Made by a program: the position numbers and the translations under genes. A DNA stretch of 58,166 nucleotides from an uncultured Hyphomicrobiales bacterium (GTDB taxonomy: Bacteria; Pseudomonadota; Alphaproteobacteria; Rhizobiales; Beijerinckiaceae). Below the pieces are notes generated by a model that did no database searches, had not been told where the DNA came from, and saw only the letters and a list, made by a program, of their open reading frames with translations. Location of the stretch: the NCBI GenBank assembly GCA_903932535.1, contig CAIZGR010000607.1, forward strand, positions 1 to 58,166. Reading direction: 5' to 3'. This document shows, piece after piece, positions 1 to 8,037 of this stretch. Within the stretch, counting starts at the first letter, position 1, and each line of letters starts with the position of its first letter.

Positions 1-71
1 ATGCAGCGTTACTTATTCTTCGCATGTCTATGGCCTGACCTATGCGACGATCGCCAAGACCAACGCCGTCA
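1..71. repeat. 71-bp terminal direct repeat, left copy (contig closure)
   Basis: Bases 1-71 are identical to 58096-58166. The tail-fibre reading frame that starts at 55592 continues without interruption from the right copy into base 72 and onward, so the two copies are one locus in a circular map. The repeat is most likely an assembly overlap of a circular or circularly permuted genome, not a true physical repeat. Confidence 0.95.
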
Positions 72-157
72 GTATCTATGTCACAAACAACAGCGGGTCC
101 ACGGTCACCAACGCGGGGACGGCGACGGTGACGTGCGAACTTCCATCCGCCTATTGA
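1..157 (+). CDS. Tail fibre protein, 3' end (gene begins at 55592 and wraps)
   Basis: These are the last codons of the large fibre gene that begins at 55592 near the right end. The frame is phase 2 here, with a codon starting at base 71 and a TGA at 155-157. Joined through the 71-bp overlap, the whole protein has 886 residues and ends in PSAY after a Val/Thr-rich strand typical of fibre tips. The next gene follows 12 bases later. Confidence 0.85.
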   Translation, partial: CSVTYSSHVYGLTYATIAKTNAVSIYVTNNSGSTVTNAGTATVTCELPSAY

Positions 158-169
158 AGGAAAGACGAC

Positions 170-607
170 ATGAGAGACGCAGACCGCCCGATGGAAATGA
201 CCGCCGATGTAGACCTGTGCGGCGTCGATGCGGCCACGCAGGCCGCCGCGATGGAGTGCATGCGCAAGGAGCAGGACCTGGCGCATGAGATCGCCACCGT
301 GTTGCTGAAGGCGTATCCCGGCTACCCTTGGGAAATCAAGGTTGAGGCCGAGCGCGCCGCTGGCATGATCCGGCTCCCGATCATGCCGCCGAATGTCTAC
401 TTCATCATTCCGTTCAACCGGCTGTTGAACGGCTTTCCGCTGCTGGAAAAGACCGTGAAGTTTGCCGGCGGCGAACTGCTGGAGCAGTTCAACCTGTCGC
501 GCTCCGGGATCGTGTTCGACCAGTTCGAGGAAGCGCGCCCGCGCCCGGTTCTCGATCTGAAGCCTGAGCCCGCCGGCGCCCCGCCGAAATTCATCCTGAA
601 CTCCTGA
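170..607 (+). CDS. Conserved-looking hypothetical protein upstream of portal
   Basis: A 145-residue protein whose ATG is preceded by an AAGGAA ribosome site ending about 7 bases upstream. No family was recognised. The middle is rich in aromatic and hydrophobic residues (PPNVYFIIPFNRLL), while the acidic N-terminus and Pro-rich C-terminus look flexible. It sits between the tail-fibre cassette and the portal gene on the same strand, so a virion or head-assembly role is likely but not shown by any motif. Confidence 0.6.
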   Translation: MRDADRPMEMTADVDLCGVDAATQAAAMECMRKEQDLAHEIATVLLKAYPGYPWEIKVEAERAAGMIRLPIMPPNVYFIIPFNRLLNGFPLLEKTVKFAGGELLEQFNLSRSGIVFDQFEEARPRPVLDLKPEPAGAPPKFILNS

Positions 608-630
608 TTTATGCTACCATCCGAATCAGG
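603..630 (+). other. Hairpin spanning the stop codon before the portal gene
   Basis: CCTGATT (603-609) is exactly complementary to AATCAGG (624-630) with a 14-base loop. The stem covers the TGA of the upstream gene. No T-run follows, so this looks more like a transcript-stability or translational element than a terminator. Confidence 0.35.
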
Positions 631-668
631 CTGCTTCAACCCAAGCACCAAATTATTGGAGCAGAGTG

Positions 669-3023
669 ATGGCAGTTCCTTCATTGATGGATGCTCGCGG
701 CCTCGACGGCAGCGCCCACGGCACGCCGGGCTACAAGGGTTTGGCTTCTGCTGACTTGCTGATGCAGGACAGCGCGCGCGCCGCAGGCTCCATCGACGAC
801 GACGACGATTTCCCGAGGGAAGGCGATTACGATCTTGACGACAAGCTCTTGCAACTGGCGAAGGAAGCCTATTCGCAGGGTTCGACCTATCACATGACCG
901 CCGTGCGCCCGGCCTGGGTGCGCGCCTATCGGGCATTTCACAATCACCATTTCGACGGTTCGAAATATTCGGCGCCAGAATATGCCGGACGGTCGAAGCT
1001 GTTCCGCCCCAAGACGCGCAGCGCCGTTCTCAAGCACATGGCGCAGGCCGCACAGGCGCTATTCTCGACCGGGGATATTGTGTCGGTGGCGGCGCAGAAC
1101 GGCGCCGATGATTTCCAGGTGGCGAGCGCCTCCGTGAAGCAGGAATTGCTGAATTACAGGCTTTCGCGCCAGACGCAGCGCAATGGCATCCGCTGGTTCA
1201 TGATCGCTCTTGGCGCCATGCAGGACGCCGACCTGACCGGCCTTTGCGTCGCCAAGCAGACTTGGAAGTTCAAAGAGCGGAAGTTCACCAAGAAGTCTCA
1301 GGGCTTCGATGATCTGACCGGAGAGCCCATCGCGGTTGAGGAACAAGCGTCAGAGATCGTTGTCGACCGGCCGGACGTCAATCTTTACGCGCCTGAGAAT
1401 GTGCTGTTCGACCCGAACGCCAACTGGACGAACCCGGCGCAGAGCGCGCAATACGTCGTGCTGCGCAACCCCATGTCGGCCGAAGACGCGACCACGTTCA
1501 TCAAGGACAACCTGAAGAACAACCGCATCCCGTTCCGCCCCATGACGCGCGAGCAGTTGCTGCAATATGTGGACTCGACCGGGCCTACCGACTCTATCGG
1601 CTCCCGCGCCGCGCGCGAGGACGGCAAAGACCCGATCATGTTGACCAATGGCGCGTTTGGTCGCCTCTGGCTGAACGAGTGGTTCATGCGCTACGAGGGC
1701 GAGGACTGGTGCTTCTGGACGATCAACCAAGACGTCATGCTCTCCGATCCGGTTCCCGTCCGCGAGGCCTACCCCGAGCAGGGCGGCGATCGCCCGATTG
1801 TCATTGGGTACGGCGCTTTGGAATCGCACCGTGCGTTCCCGATGTCGCCGGTGACCTCCTGGCAACCGATGCAGAGCGAGATCAACGATCAGCTGAACTT
1901 GCGCCTCGATCACATGAAGCGCGTCGTCTCGCCGCCGAACAAGGTCAAGCGCGGGCAGAAGGTGGACACGACGCAGCTTCAGCGCATGGGGCCGAACGGC
2001 GTCATCATGGTCAATGATTTGACCGACGTCGAGACGTTCCAGATTCCCGACGTGCCGCAATCCGCCTTCGTCGAGAACAACTATCTCAACCAGGACTTCG
2101 ACGATCTGTCCGGAGCCTTCAACCCCGTTGGGACCGAGCAGGGCAACAAGGGCGCGAGCGAGACGTTCGGAGGCCTATCGCTGCTCGCCAATGGCGCGGC
2201 CACCATGGGCGAGTTCTCGCTGACGATCTTCGTGGAGACCTTCATCGCCCCGGTTCTCGCCCAGGTTATGAAACTGGAGGAAATGTACGAGTCCGACGCG
2301 ACTGTGCTGGAGATTTGCGGCCAGCGCGCGAAGCTGTTTGAAAAGTTCGGCATCGACGTCATCACGGACAAGATGCTGATGTCCGAGACCACGCTGACCA
2401 TCAAGGCCGGCGTTGGCAGCGCCGCGCACCCGATGGAGAAGTTGCAGAAGTTCCAGATGGCGATGGGCGCCTTGACGGCCTTCTTCACGCCCTATGTCCA
2501 GATGGGAATGATGAAGCCGCCGCAGCCGAAGGCGAAAGAGATCATCGACTTCGTTTTCGGCGCCGTCTCAATCCAGGAAGGCGGAGAACGCTTCTTTCAG
2601 AACATCGAAATGCTCGACCAGCCGCAGCCGCCGCAACCGCCGCAGCCCGATCCGAAGGCGCAGGCGCAGATGCAGGCCAACCAGATCAAGCAGCAACAGG
2701 TGCAGGTCAGCGCGCAGAAAGCGCAGATGGACGCTCAGACCAAGATGGCGGCATTGCAGGCCAAGGCGCGCGAGACGGACATCAAGTCGCGCGACGCCGA
2801 GGCTGAGCGCATTTCCGCGATCCACCGCGAGCACATGCGCGCCCTGGCGGAAATCCGCGCCGCCGAACTGAAGGCGCACGAGGCGCGCGGGATGCAATAC
2901 CGCGATCATGCCCACCAACGCGGCATCGCGGCGATGGGAACCTTCCACGACATTTTGAAAGCCGGCGCCGCCGCCGCGTTGCGCCCTGAACCCGCCCCGA
3001 CATCTGGAGCCACAAGCGAATGA
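669..3023 (+). CDS. Portal protein
   Basis: A 784-residue portal protein, the dodecameric ring at the capsid vertex through which DNA is packaged and ejected. Size, position (ahead of scaffold and capsid genes) and the central region fit podovirus-type portals. The last 140 residues form a Gln/Ala-rich helix starting with a Pro-Gln stretch, as in portals with a long barrel or crown. GGAG at 658-661 lies 7 bases before ATG 669. An in-frame GTG at 666 is too close to that site, so 669 is preferred. The stop overlaps the next gene in an ATGA. Identification rests on family resemblance and context. Confidence 0.82.
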   Translation: MAVPSLMDARGLDGSAHGTPGYKGLASADLLMQDSARAAGSIDDDDDFPREGDYDLDDKLLQLAKEAYSQGSTYHMTAVRPAWVRAYRAFHNHHFDGSKYSAPEYAGRSKLFRPKTRSAVLKHMAQAAQALFSTGDIVSVAAQNGADDFQVASASVKQELLNYRLSRQTQRNGIRWFMIALGAMQDADLTGLCVAKQTWKFKERKFTKKSQGFDDLTGEPIAVEEQASEIVVDRPDVNLYAPENVLFDPNANWTNPAQSAQYVVLRNPMSAEDATTFIKDNLKNNRIPFRPMTREQLLQYVDSTGPTDSIGSRAAREDGKDPIMLTNGAFGRLWLNEWFMRYEGEDWCFWTINQDVMLSDPVPVREAYPEQGGDRPIVIGYGALESHRAFPMSPVTSWQPMQSEINDQLNLRLDHMKRVVSPPNKVKRGQKVDTTQLQRMGPNGVIMVNDLTDVETFQIPDVPQSAFVENNYLNQDFDDLSGAFNPVGTEQGNKGASETFGGLSLLANGAATMGEFSLTIFVETFIAPVLAQVMKLEEMYESDATVLEICGQRAKLFEKFGIDVITDKMLMSETTLTIKAGVGSAAHPMEKLQKFQMAMGALTAFFTPYVQMGMMKPPQPKAKEIIDFVFGAVSIQEGGERFFQNIEMLDQPQPPQPPQPDPKAQAQMQANQIKQQQVQVSAQKAQMDAQTKMAALQAKARETDIKSRDAEAERISAIHREHMRALAEIRAAELKAHEARGMQYRDHAHQRGIAAMGTFHDILKAGAAAALRPEPAPTSGATSE

Positions 3024-3391
3024 GCAGCGAACAGGCAGAAGCCAACCGTCTTCACGCAACCATGATGAAGAACTACGAGACCGACATCAGGCTCTCGAAC
3101 GACATCCTGCGTTCGTTCGTAGACCTCAAGGCCGGCGGCCCGATCGCCTATATTCTCGGATGCGCGGCCAGCGAAGCCGCCGACGCATATCTTGGACTGG
3201 CGACTGTTGACCCGGCAGAGGCCAAGACGATCCTCCAGCTTCAATCCGACATCGCAAGAAACCGAGATATTGTTCGTTGGATAAGTAAGGCGATAGTCGA
3301 GGGCAAGGAGGCTTGGACCTTGAAAAGTTTCGCGGAACGTGAAGACATTCAAAGCTCCATTATTGATTCGATTGGAGACGACTCGCAATGA
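3020..3391 (+). CDS. Hypothetical protein between portal and scaffold
   Basis: A 123-residue, mostly helical soluble protein with no recognised family. It is translationally coupled on both sides through ATGA overlaps, with portal at 3020-3023 and scaffold at 3388-3391. That placement suggests co-production with head proteins. It has no signal peptide or membrane segment. Confidence 0.65.
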   Translation: MSSEQAEANRLHATMMKNYETDIRLSNDILRSFVDLKAGGPIAYILGCAASEAADAYLGLATVDPAEAKTILQLQSDIARNRDIVRWISKAIVEGKEAWTLKSFAEREDIQSSIIDSIGDDSQ

Positions 3392-4629
3392 ACGGTGCAA
3401 CAAGCTCATCCACCCTTGAGCAGTTCCGTGGCCCGGAGCCGGAAGTCGATCTGGCCGACCGCTCCGTTTCTCCCGGCGTCGAAGACGCAGCCGAGCCCGC
3501 CGTTGCCATCGTCCGAGAATCCGCCCCCGTCGAGGAAGCCAAGGCCGAGGAGCCCGCCGAGCCGCGCCTGATCGAAGACCCGCGCGCCGCGATTGCCGCG
3601 CGCGCCGCCGCCCGCCGCGCCGCCGCTCATGCCGAAGCCGAGAACATCGACCCCGATTCCGCGCCGATCCAGGCGCGCACACCCGGCCAGCAGGACGAGA
3701 CCGCAGCCGCCATTGTCGAGCAGGCCAGCGAACAGCCGCAGCAGCGCCAGACCGCGCCTATCCCTTCTCCGAAGCCGTGGACTATCAAGGTCAACCGGCA
3801 AGAACTCAATTTGACGTGGGGGCAAATCCTCGACGCCTGTGAAATGAGCGATGAAGAAGCGGAGGACGTTCCTGACGCCGCGCTGATCCGCATCGCGCAG
3901 AAGAACATTGCGGCCCAAATGCGCCTCGATGAAGCCAAGACCCTTTCGCGCCCCGGCAACACCCCGCAGGATGCGCAACCCCAGCAGGATCAGCAAACCT
4001 TCACCCAGGACCAACCGTCCGAGGATGAAGACGATCTGATCCAGAAGATTCAGCTGGGAGACGCGAGCGAAGCCCGACGGGCCTTCGACGAATTGTTTGC
4101 ACGGCGCCAGCGCGCCGACCGGCAGCAGCAGATCGCCGCTTCCATGCAGCATGAAGTCGGGGACGCCATCGAAAGCTTTGGCCGCGCCAATCCGGACATC
4201 GCCAACGATCCCGTCGCCGCCGACCTTCTCCGCACGTTATCCGTGCGCGAGTCCGTCAACGAACTGCGCGAGCGTGTCGGCCTGCCGGAACATGAATGTG
4301 CGCAATTGCTCAACAACCCCGAATTGGCCGTCCGCGCCTATAATGGCGCGCGCATGAAGGGCTATCAGGTTCGCTCACCCGCTGAACTGTTCGCCTCCGC
4401 TGGCCAGACCGTCCGCGCTCGCCTCAACATGGCGGCGCCCGTTGGCAATTCCGCGACCCCGAACCCCGCGCCGCAGGATCGCCTTGCGATCAAGCGCGCA
4501 TTGCCGCAATCGCCGGCAAGTTCTGGAGCCGCCAATCTTTCCCAAGCACAGGCGCGTAAGCCCGCGCCCGATGCTCGAAACCCGTCCGAAACCATCGCCA
4601 AGATGCGAAAGGCACGATTTCAGGATTGA
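3388..4629 (+). CDS. Putative capsid scaffolding protein
   Basis: A 413-residue acidic, Ala/Pro/Gln/Glu-rich protein lying between portal and major capsid genes, the standard slot for an internal scaffold that guides capsid assembly and is later removed. Residues 1-130 are low-complexity and predicted disordered. The centre has a helical, strongly charged segment (residues ~190-250), and the C-terminus is Pro/Ala-rich with a basic end (MRKARFQD), as many scaffolds use for capsid binding. Assignment is by composition and position; no sequence signature was seen. Confidence 0.65.
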   Translation: MNGATSSSTLEQFRGPEPEVDLADRSVSPGVEDAAEPAVAIVRESAPVEEAKAEEPAEPRLIEDPRAAIAARAAARRAAAHAEAENIDPDSAPIQARTPGQQDETAAAIVEQASEQPQQRQTAPIPSPKPWTIKVNRQELNLTWGQILDACEMSDEEAEDVPDAALIRIAQKNIAAQMRLDEAKTLSRPGNTPQDAQPQQDQQTFTQDQPSEDEDDLIQKIQLGDASEARRAFDELFARRQRADRQQQIAASMQHEVGDAIESFGRANPDIANDPVAADLLRTLSVRESVNELRERVGLPEHECAQLLNNPELAVRAYNGARMKGYQVRSPAELFASAGQTVRARLNMAAPVGNSATPNPAPQDRLAIKRALPQSPASSGAANLSQAQARKPAPDARNPSETIAKMRKARFQD

Positions 4630-4675
4630 ACGCTTTATGAACGCGCCGGCCATACGAAATAGGAAGGATACAGTT

Positions 4676-4714
4676 ATGGCAGGTTTGATCTGGACAGTAG
4701 CAGCCGAAGGCGGT
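4676..4714 (+). CDS. Major capsid protein, exon 1
   Basis: ATG at 4676 follows an AGGAAGGA ribosome site and encodes 13 residues (MAGLIWTVAAEGG) before a TAA. This matches the N-terminus of the phage capsid family whose body begins at 5453. The exon ends in GGU, and its last six bases (4709-4714) pair with the intron guide sequence GCCGCC (4724-4729), ending in the U-G wobble that marks a group I 5' splice site. Splicing to 5453 restores one frame of 331 codons. Confidence 0.85.
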
Positions 4715-5452
4715 TAATGTGTAGCCGCCTCTAAATCCTGCGATATGCTGGAAACTCTCCCAACATCCAACTTACCAATAGGGTGACAATAGTGGATCAT
4801 GGAGACAATCAGCAGGCAACTCCTACAGAAGGCGAGATTGCTTGGTTGGCGGGGATCATCGAAGGCGAAGGAACGCTGATGATGGGACTCCAACAACGGA
4901 ACGACAAAGCCGCGCATAGGGTTGGACTTCAAATAAAGGTCTACAATTCTGATGCGGCCATCATGCGGAAAGTATCTCAAATCTTTGAGAGACTTGCTGT
5001 CGGTTTCCATCTTCGTGAGCGTGACATGCCTGCGATGAGGAAATTTGGTGGTGAAGGTTTTTATGTGCCGAGTGCGCCGATGCTGACAATCACGGTCAGC
5101 AAGATGCACACGATCCATAAAGTTCTGGTGGCAATTCGTCCGTGGCTGTTCGGCGACAAATCAGCGCGAGCGGACCTGATGATTGAATTTCTCGAAAGGC
5201 GCTTTGCCAAATTCGAGGATGATGCATTGGGCAAACGCGCGAAATACGACGCCGACGACATTCGTGTGGTCTTGCAGTTTGCCAAAGGTGGCAAACGGGC
5301 AGACGTCGCCACGGTAGAGAGAGTCCTCAACGAGCTTGAGCAGGACTCCGCTGTCGCATAGCGGAGATGATGTGCTCTGAACTTCTGGTGAGAGCCAGAG
5401 ACGTTGGCAGAAATGACCAGCGCGCGGCAGAGAGGCCGTAGTAACAAGAACG
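4715..5452 (+). ncRNA. Group I self-splicing intron interrupting the capsid gene
   Basis: A 738-base intron whose pairings can be traced by eye. P1: exon GGCGGU (4709-4714) with GCCGCC (4724-4729). P10: exon-2 UACAU (5453-5457) with GUGUA (4719-4723) directly 5' of the guide. P3: UCCUGC (4736-4741) with GCAGGA (5340-5345). P4: GCUG (4747-4750) with CAGC (4810-4813). P5: CUCC (4757-4760) with GGAG (4801-4804). P7: GAGC (5338-5341) with GCUC (5374-5377). P8: CUCCGC (5346-5351) with GCGGAG (5361-5366). The last intron base is G (5452), the expected omega-G. P3 and P7 as drawn share two bases (5340-5341), so exact borders need a covariance model. The homing endonuclease ORF overlaps the core on both sides. 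Confidence 0.88.
4783..5361 (+). CDS. LAGLIDADG homing endonuclease (intron-encoded)
   Basis: A 192-residue protein from GTG 4783; GTG 4792 is an alternative start. It carries one LAGLIDADG-type motif near residues 21-35 (WLAGIIEGEGTLMM), with the acidic residue that coordinates the catalytic metal. A single motif at this length predicts a homodimer, like I-CreI. Such enzymes cut intron-less alleles at the insertion site and spread the intron by gene conversion, so the expected target is the junction around capsid codons 13-14. Its 5' end overlaps P5/P4 and its 3' end P7/P3/P8, so translation and folding must compete. LAGLIDADG enzymes are less usual in phage introns than HNH or GIY-YIG. Confidence 0.85.
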   Translation: MTIVDHGDNQQATPTEGEIAWLAGIIEGEGTLMMGLQQRNDKAAHRVGLQIKVYNSDAAIMRKVSQIFERLAVGFHLRERDMPAMRKFGGEGFYVPSAPMLTITVSKMHTIHKVLVAIRPWLFGDKSARADLMIEFLERRFAKFEDDALGKRAKYDADDIRVVLQFAKGGKRADVATVERVLNELEQDSAVA

Positions 5453-6409
5453 TACATGTACCAACAGGAGCTTTCCGACTACCTCCGCATCAAGGCGCAG
5501 GCACTGACGAAGTTCAGGCAGTTCTGCGACGCCCAGGACGGCGCCGAAAAGGGCTTGAACCGTGGCGATCTGTTCTACTGGAACGTCTACGGCGACGTGT
5601 CCTCGCAGGGCGGCGTTCTCGACGAGCGTACGGCCATGCCGGAGAGCAGCTTCACCATCGGGCAGCGTCAGTTGCAGATCGTGGAAGCCGGCAACAGCGT
5701 GCCCTTCACCGGCAAGCTCACCGACCTCGCCAAGCACGACGTCACGACGATCATCGACAAGACGCTGAAGAACGACGCCAGGAAGTATTTCGACATCGCG
5801 GCCTGGACGCAGTTCAACGCGACGGTGCTCGTCGCCGCCCCCACCGGCGGCAACTCGGCCACTTCTGTCACCGTGTCCACCAACGGCACGGCTGGCGGCA
5901 TCACCAACAACGTGGCCCTCGGCACCGGCCATGTGAAGGCGATCTCGGACTATCTCAAGGAGGCGAATGTTCCGCCGTTCAAGGACGACGATTACCTTTG
6001 CATCAGCCACCCGAGCACCTACCGCAACTTCAAGAACCAATTGGAGTCGGTCAAGCAGTACACGATGATGGGCATCGCGGAGATTTTCTCCGGCGAAATC
6101 GGGCGCTACGAAAACACCCGTTTTGTCGAGCAGAACTTCATCCCGAAGGGCGGCGCCGACAACGCGACCACCTTCAACCCCTACACCGGCACTGCGCAGG
6201 CATGGGCCAACGGTCTGTCGAGCTGGGCGTTCTTCTTCGGCGGCGATACCGTCACCGAGGCGATCGCGCTGCCTGAAGAAATCCGCGCGAAGATTCCCGG
6301 CGATTACGGCCGGTCGCGCGGTATCGCTTGGTATTATTTGGGAGGCTTTGGGTTAGTGCATACCGACGCCGCCAACGCTCGCATCTTGAAGTGGAGTAGT
6401 GCGACCTGA
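5453..6409 (+). CDS. Major capsid protein, exon 2
   Basis: 318 codons, beginning with UAC AUG after the group I intron. The spliced protein has 331 residues. Motifs such as LTKFRQFCDA, NVYGDV, MPESSFTIGQ and VPFTGKLTDLAKH are those of a common HK97-fold phage capsid family, and the family N-terminus (EGGYMY) is rebuilt only after splicing. An unspliced reading from ATG 5456 would lack 14 residues and has no good ribosome site. The capsid forms the icosahedral head shell. It is followed by a GC-rich hairpin and the small head genes. Confidence 0.88.
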   Translation, partial: YMYQQELSDYLRIKAQALTKFRQFCDAQDGAEKGLNRGDLFYWNVYGDVSSQGGVLDERTAMPESSFTIGQRQLQIVEAGNSVPFTGKLTDLAKHDVTTIIDKTLKNDARKYFDIAAWTQFNATVLVAAPTGGNSATSVTVSTNGTAGGITNNVALGTGHVKAISDYLKEANVPPFKDDDYLCISHPSTYRNFKNQLESVKQYTMMGIAEIFSGEIGRYENTRFVEQNFIPKGGADNATTFNPYTGTAQAWANGLSSWAFFFGGDTVTEAIALPEEIRAKIPGDYGRSRGIAWYYLGGFGLVHTDAANARILKWSSAT

Positions 6410-6427
6410 TCGACAGGAGAAACACAG

Positions 6428-6447
6428 GGGCGGCATGAGCCGCCCTT
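6428..6447 (+). terminator. Hairpin after capsid gene (possible attenuator)
   Basis: GGGCGGC (6428-6434), loop ATGA and GCCGCCC (6439-6445) form a perfect 7-bp GC stem, followed by only TT. This is weak as a full terminator. It fits partial termination or mRNA 3'-end protection after the most highly expressed gene. Confidence 0.45.
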
Positions 6448-6480
6448 GATCCCGCAAGCTAATCCAAGGAGTCTTTCTCC

Positions 6481-6915
6481 ATGTCCTACGATCAACCCCA
6501 AGAAATCAGTTACGACTTCAACGCCCAGGCCTTTGGCGGTGGCACGATCACGAAGTACATCCAGGGGCCGAAAGGCAAGCGCGGTCGCGTGGCTCAGATC
6601 CTTGCGACTCCGACGGTGGCTTTCGTCGGCACCACCACGCCCGGCGCCGTGCAATTGGGCGTGTTGGGCGCGTTGACCAAATTCGCCAACGTCCCGATGG
6701 GAACGGCCGCGACGCCGGCCCCGGTCAATGTGCCGATCGTCGCGTCTGATTATGTCGGCGGCCTGACCGGCATGCAGTTGGCGTCGTCCACCACGCCGCC
6801 GTTCGCCTACGCCTATGCGCCGGCGGACACCCCCATCATCGTGACGCTGCTGGCGCCCACCGGCGGTGCGCCGGCTGGCACGGCGGACGTCGTTATCAAA
6901 GTCGAGTGGTTCTAA
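6481..6915 (+). CDS. Probable head decoration or minor capsid protein
   Basis: A 144-residue protein with AAGGAG placed 9 bases before ATG 6481. It is rich in Gly, Thr, Ala and Pro with repeated short strands (TPTVAFVGTTTPGAVQLGVLG; PADTPIIVTLLAPTGG), giving a beta-sandwich look, and has no charged helices. Its place directly after the capsid gene is typical of decoration or head-stabilising proteins. No exact family was recognised. Confidence 0.6.
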   Translation: MSYDQPQEISYDFNAQAFGGGTITKYIQGPKGKRGRVAQILATPTVAFVGTTTPGAVQLGVLGALTKFANVPMGTAATPAPVNVPIVASDYVGGLTGMQLASSTTPPFAYAYAPADTPIIVTLLAPTGGAPAGTADVVIKVEWF

Positions 6916-6933
6916 ACCGAAGGAGTCTCGCAT

Positions 6934-7191
6934 ATGCCTTTTGACCGCGTTGGAAATAATCTGCTCACGCCGGTTCGCGAGGACCGCCGGACCTACGTTC
7001 AGGAAGACCCGGCGCGCTCCATCGGCGCGAGCGGACTCGATATCGCGCGCGAGGGTTCACAGACCCTCGATCGCGCCGACCCGATGGGCTGGAACCCGAA
7101 CCGGCAGGGCCTGACCCCGCCCGTTCGGAACCGCCCGAACAATGAATATGGGGACGTGCTGTACGCCCCCACCACCATCTATCCGGCTTGA
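6934..7191 (+). CDS. Small hypothetical structural-region protein
   Basis: An 85-residue polar protein, rich in Arg, Asp, Asn and Pro, with little predicted secondary structure. It has an AAGGAG ribosome site and lies between two other small head-region genes on the same strand. No recognised family; a minor virion component is possible from context only. Confidence 0.55.
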   Translation: MPFDRVGNNLLTPVREDRRTYVQEDPARSIGASGLDIAREGSQTLDRADPMGWNPNRQGLTPPVRNRPNNEYGDVLYAPTTIYPA

Positions 7192-7211
7192 GCCAGGAAG
7201 GAATCCCCAAC

Positions 7212-7451
7212 ATGGGCGACGAAGAGAAGGTCACGAAGGCCGCGCGCGGTCAGGAAATCAAGGAATACACGGCGCTTGACCGTTCGAGCGCCGGCATCAA
7301 AGGCCAGTCGGCCATTGGGTTTGCCGAAGGCACGTTCAAGGGCGGCATCGAGAACCTCGGCCATTCCATCAAGGGCGTTTCCGCTGTTCAGGAGAACAAC
7401 GGGGGCGTCAAGGGCCGCAAGGACACCGTGAAATATCCCAGCGCCGATTGA
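7212..7451 (+). CDS. Small hypothetical structural-region protein
   Basis: A 79-residue basic, Gly/Lys-rich protein. ATG 7212 is chosen over an in-frame TTG at 7188 because AGGAAGGA at 7195-7202 is well placed for it. No family was recognised. The many Lys and Gly residues and a C-terminal GVKGRKDTVKYPSAD suggest a flexible nucleic-acid- or capsid-contacting protein, but this is inference. Confidence 0.55.
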   Translation: MGDEEKVTKAARGQEIKEYTALDRSSAGIKGQSAIGFAEGTFKGGIENLGHSIKGVSAVQENNGGVKGRKDTVKYPSAD

Positions 7452-7472
7452 CGCTGCGAGCTCAAATATGAG

Positions 7473-7495
7473 GGCGCGCTTTCGAGCGCGCCTTT
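7473..7495 (+). terminator. Hairpin with TTCG loop between head and tail genes
   Basis: GGCGCGCT (7473-7480), loop TTCG and AGCGCGCC (7485-7492) make a perfect 8-bp stem capped by a very stable UUCG loop, then TTT. It sits in the 71-base gap between the small head genes and the next gene, and probably acts as a partial terminator or 3'-end stabiliser. Confidence 0.55.
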
Positions 7496-7522
7496 CCCTG
7501 CCTCCAACCCACTGAGGGACAC

Positions 7523-8023
7523 ATGACCTCCGACGCCACCACGACCACGCCCGACGCCGCCGACCTGATCAAACTCGACAAGTCGAAGACCTACGGGACC
7601 GTCTTTCCGCCCGAGAACAACGCACATTTTTTCCAGGACGGGTTCTATTTTACCGCAAGCGGCGATCTGGTCCGCGAAATGCTGGACGAGGCCGCGACGA
7701 AGAAGCTGGCGCGCCGCACCGCGCGCGTGGCCGCCGACCGCCGCAAGGAAGAACTCTACCGGCAGGAACTCGCCGCGCAGGGCCTGGACGAAACCGAAGT
7801 GGCCGAAGCCATCGCGGAGGCGAAGGCCGAAGATGCGCCGATCGAAGCCGACCCGAAGGCGATCGACCTCGTTGCGTGGGCGCGCGGCCAGAAGAAATAC
7901 GTGTTCGGCCAGGTGCGCAAGGCGTTCAAGGACCAATACGCCATCGACGTTCCGGACAAGAAGACCGGAATTGAATTCCTCGTCGACGAAGGCAAGGTTG
8001 GCGAAGACGAAGTGGCTGTCTGA
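7523..8023 (+). CDS. Hypothetical virion-region protein, helical
   Basis: A 166-residue acidic protein. The first 60 residues include aromatic turns (TVFPPENNAHFFQDGFYF), followed by a long charged helix (residues ~65-110). Similar short proteins lie between capsid and adaptor genes in related podoviruses, but their function is not known to me. GAGGG precedes ATG 7523. Confidence 0.55.
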   Translation: MTSDATTTTPDAADLIKLDKSKTYGTVFPPENNAHFFQDGFYFTASGDLVREMLDEAATKKLARRTARVAADRRKEELYRQELAAQGLDETEVAEAIAEAKAEDAPIEADPKAIDLVAWARGQKKYVFGQVRKAFKDQYAIDVPDKKTGIEFLVDEGKVGEDEVAV

Positions 8024-8037
8024 TCTGGAGGCCGGGC

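Noticed and set aside
1..71. 71-bp direct repeats as attachment sites or physical terminal repeats
   Set aside because: They are at the exact contig ends and an ORF passes through them in phase, so assembly overlap explains them; no integrase is present.
5404..6276. 290-codon ORF in another frame of the capsid gene
   Set aside because: Arg/His/Gln-rich shadow of the capsid frame; the capsid frame has clear family motifs.
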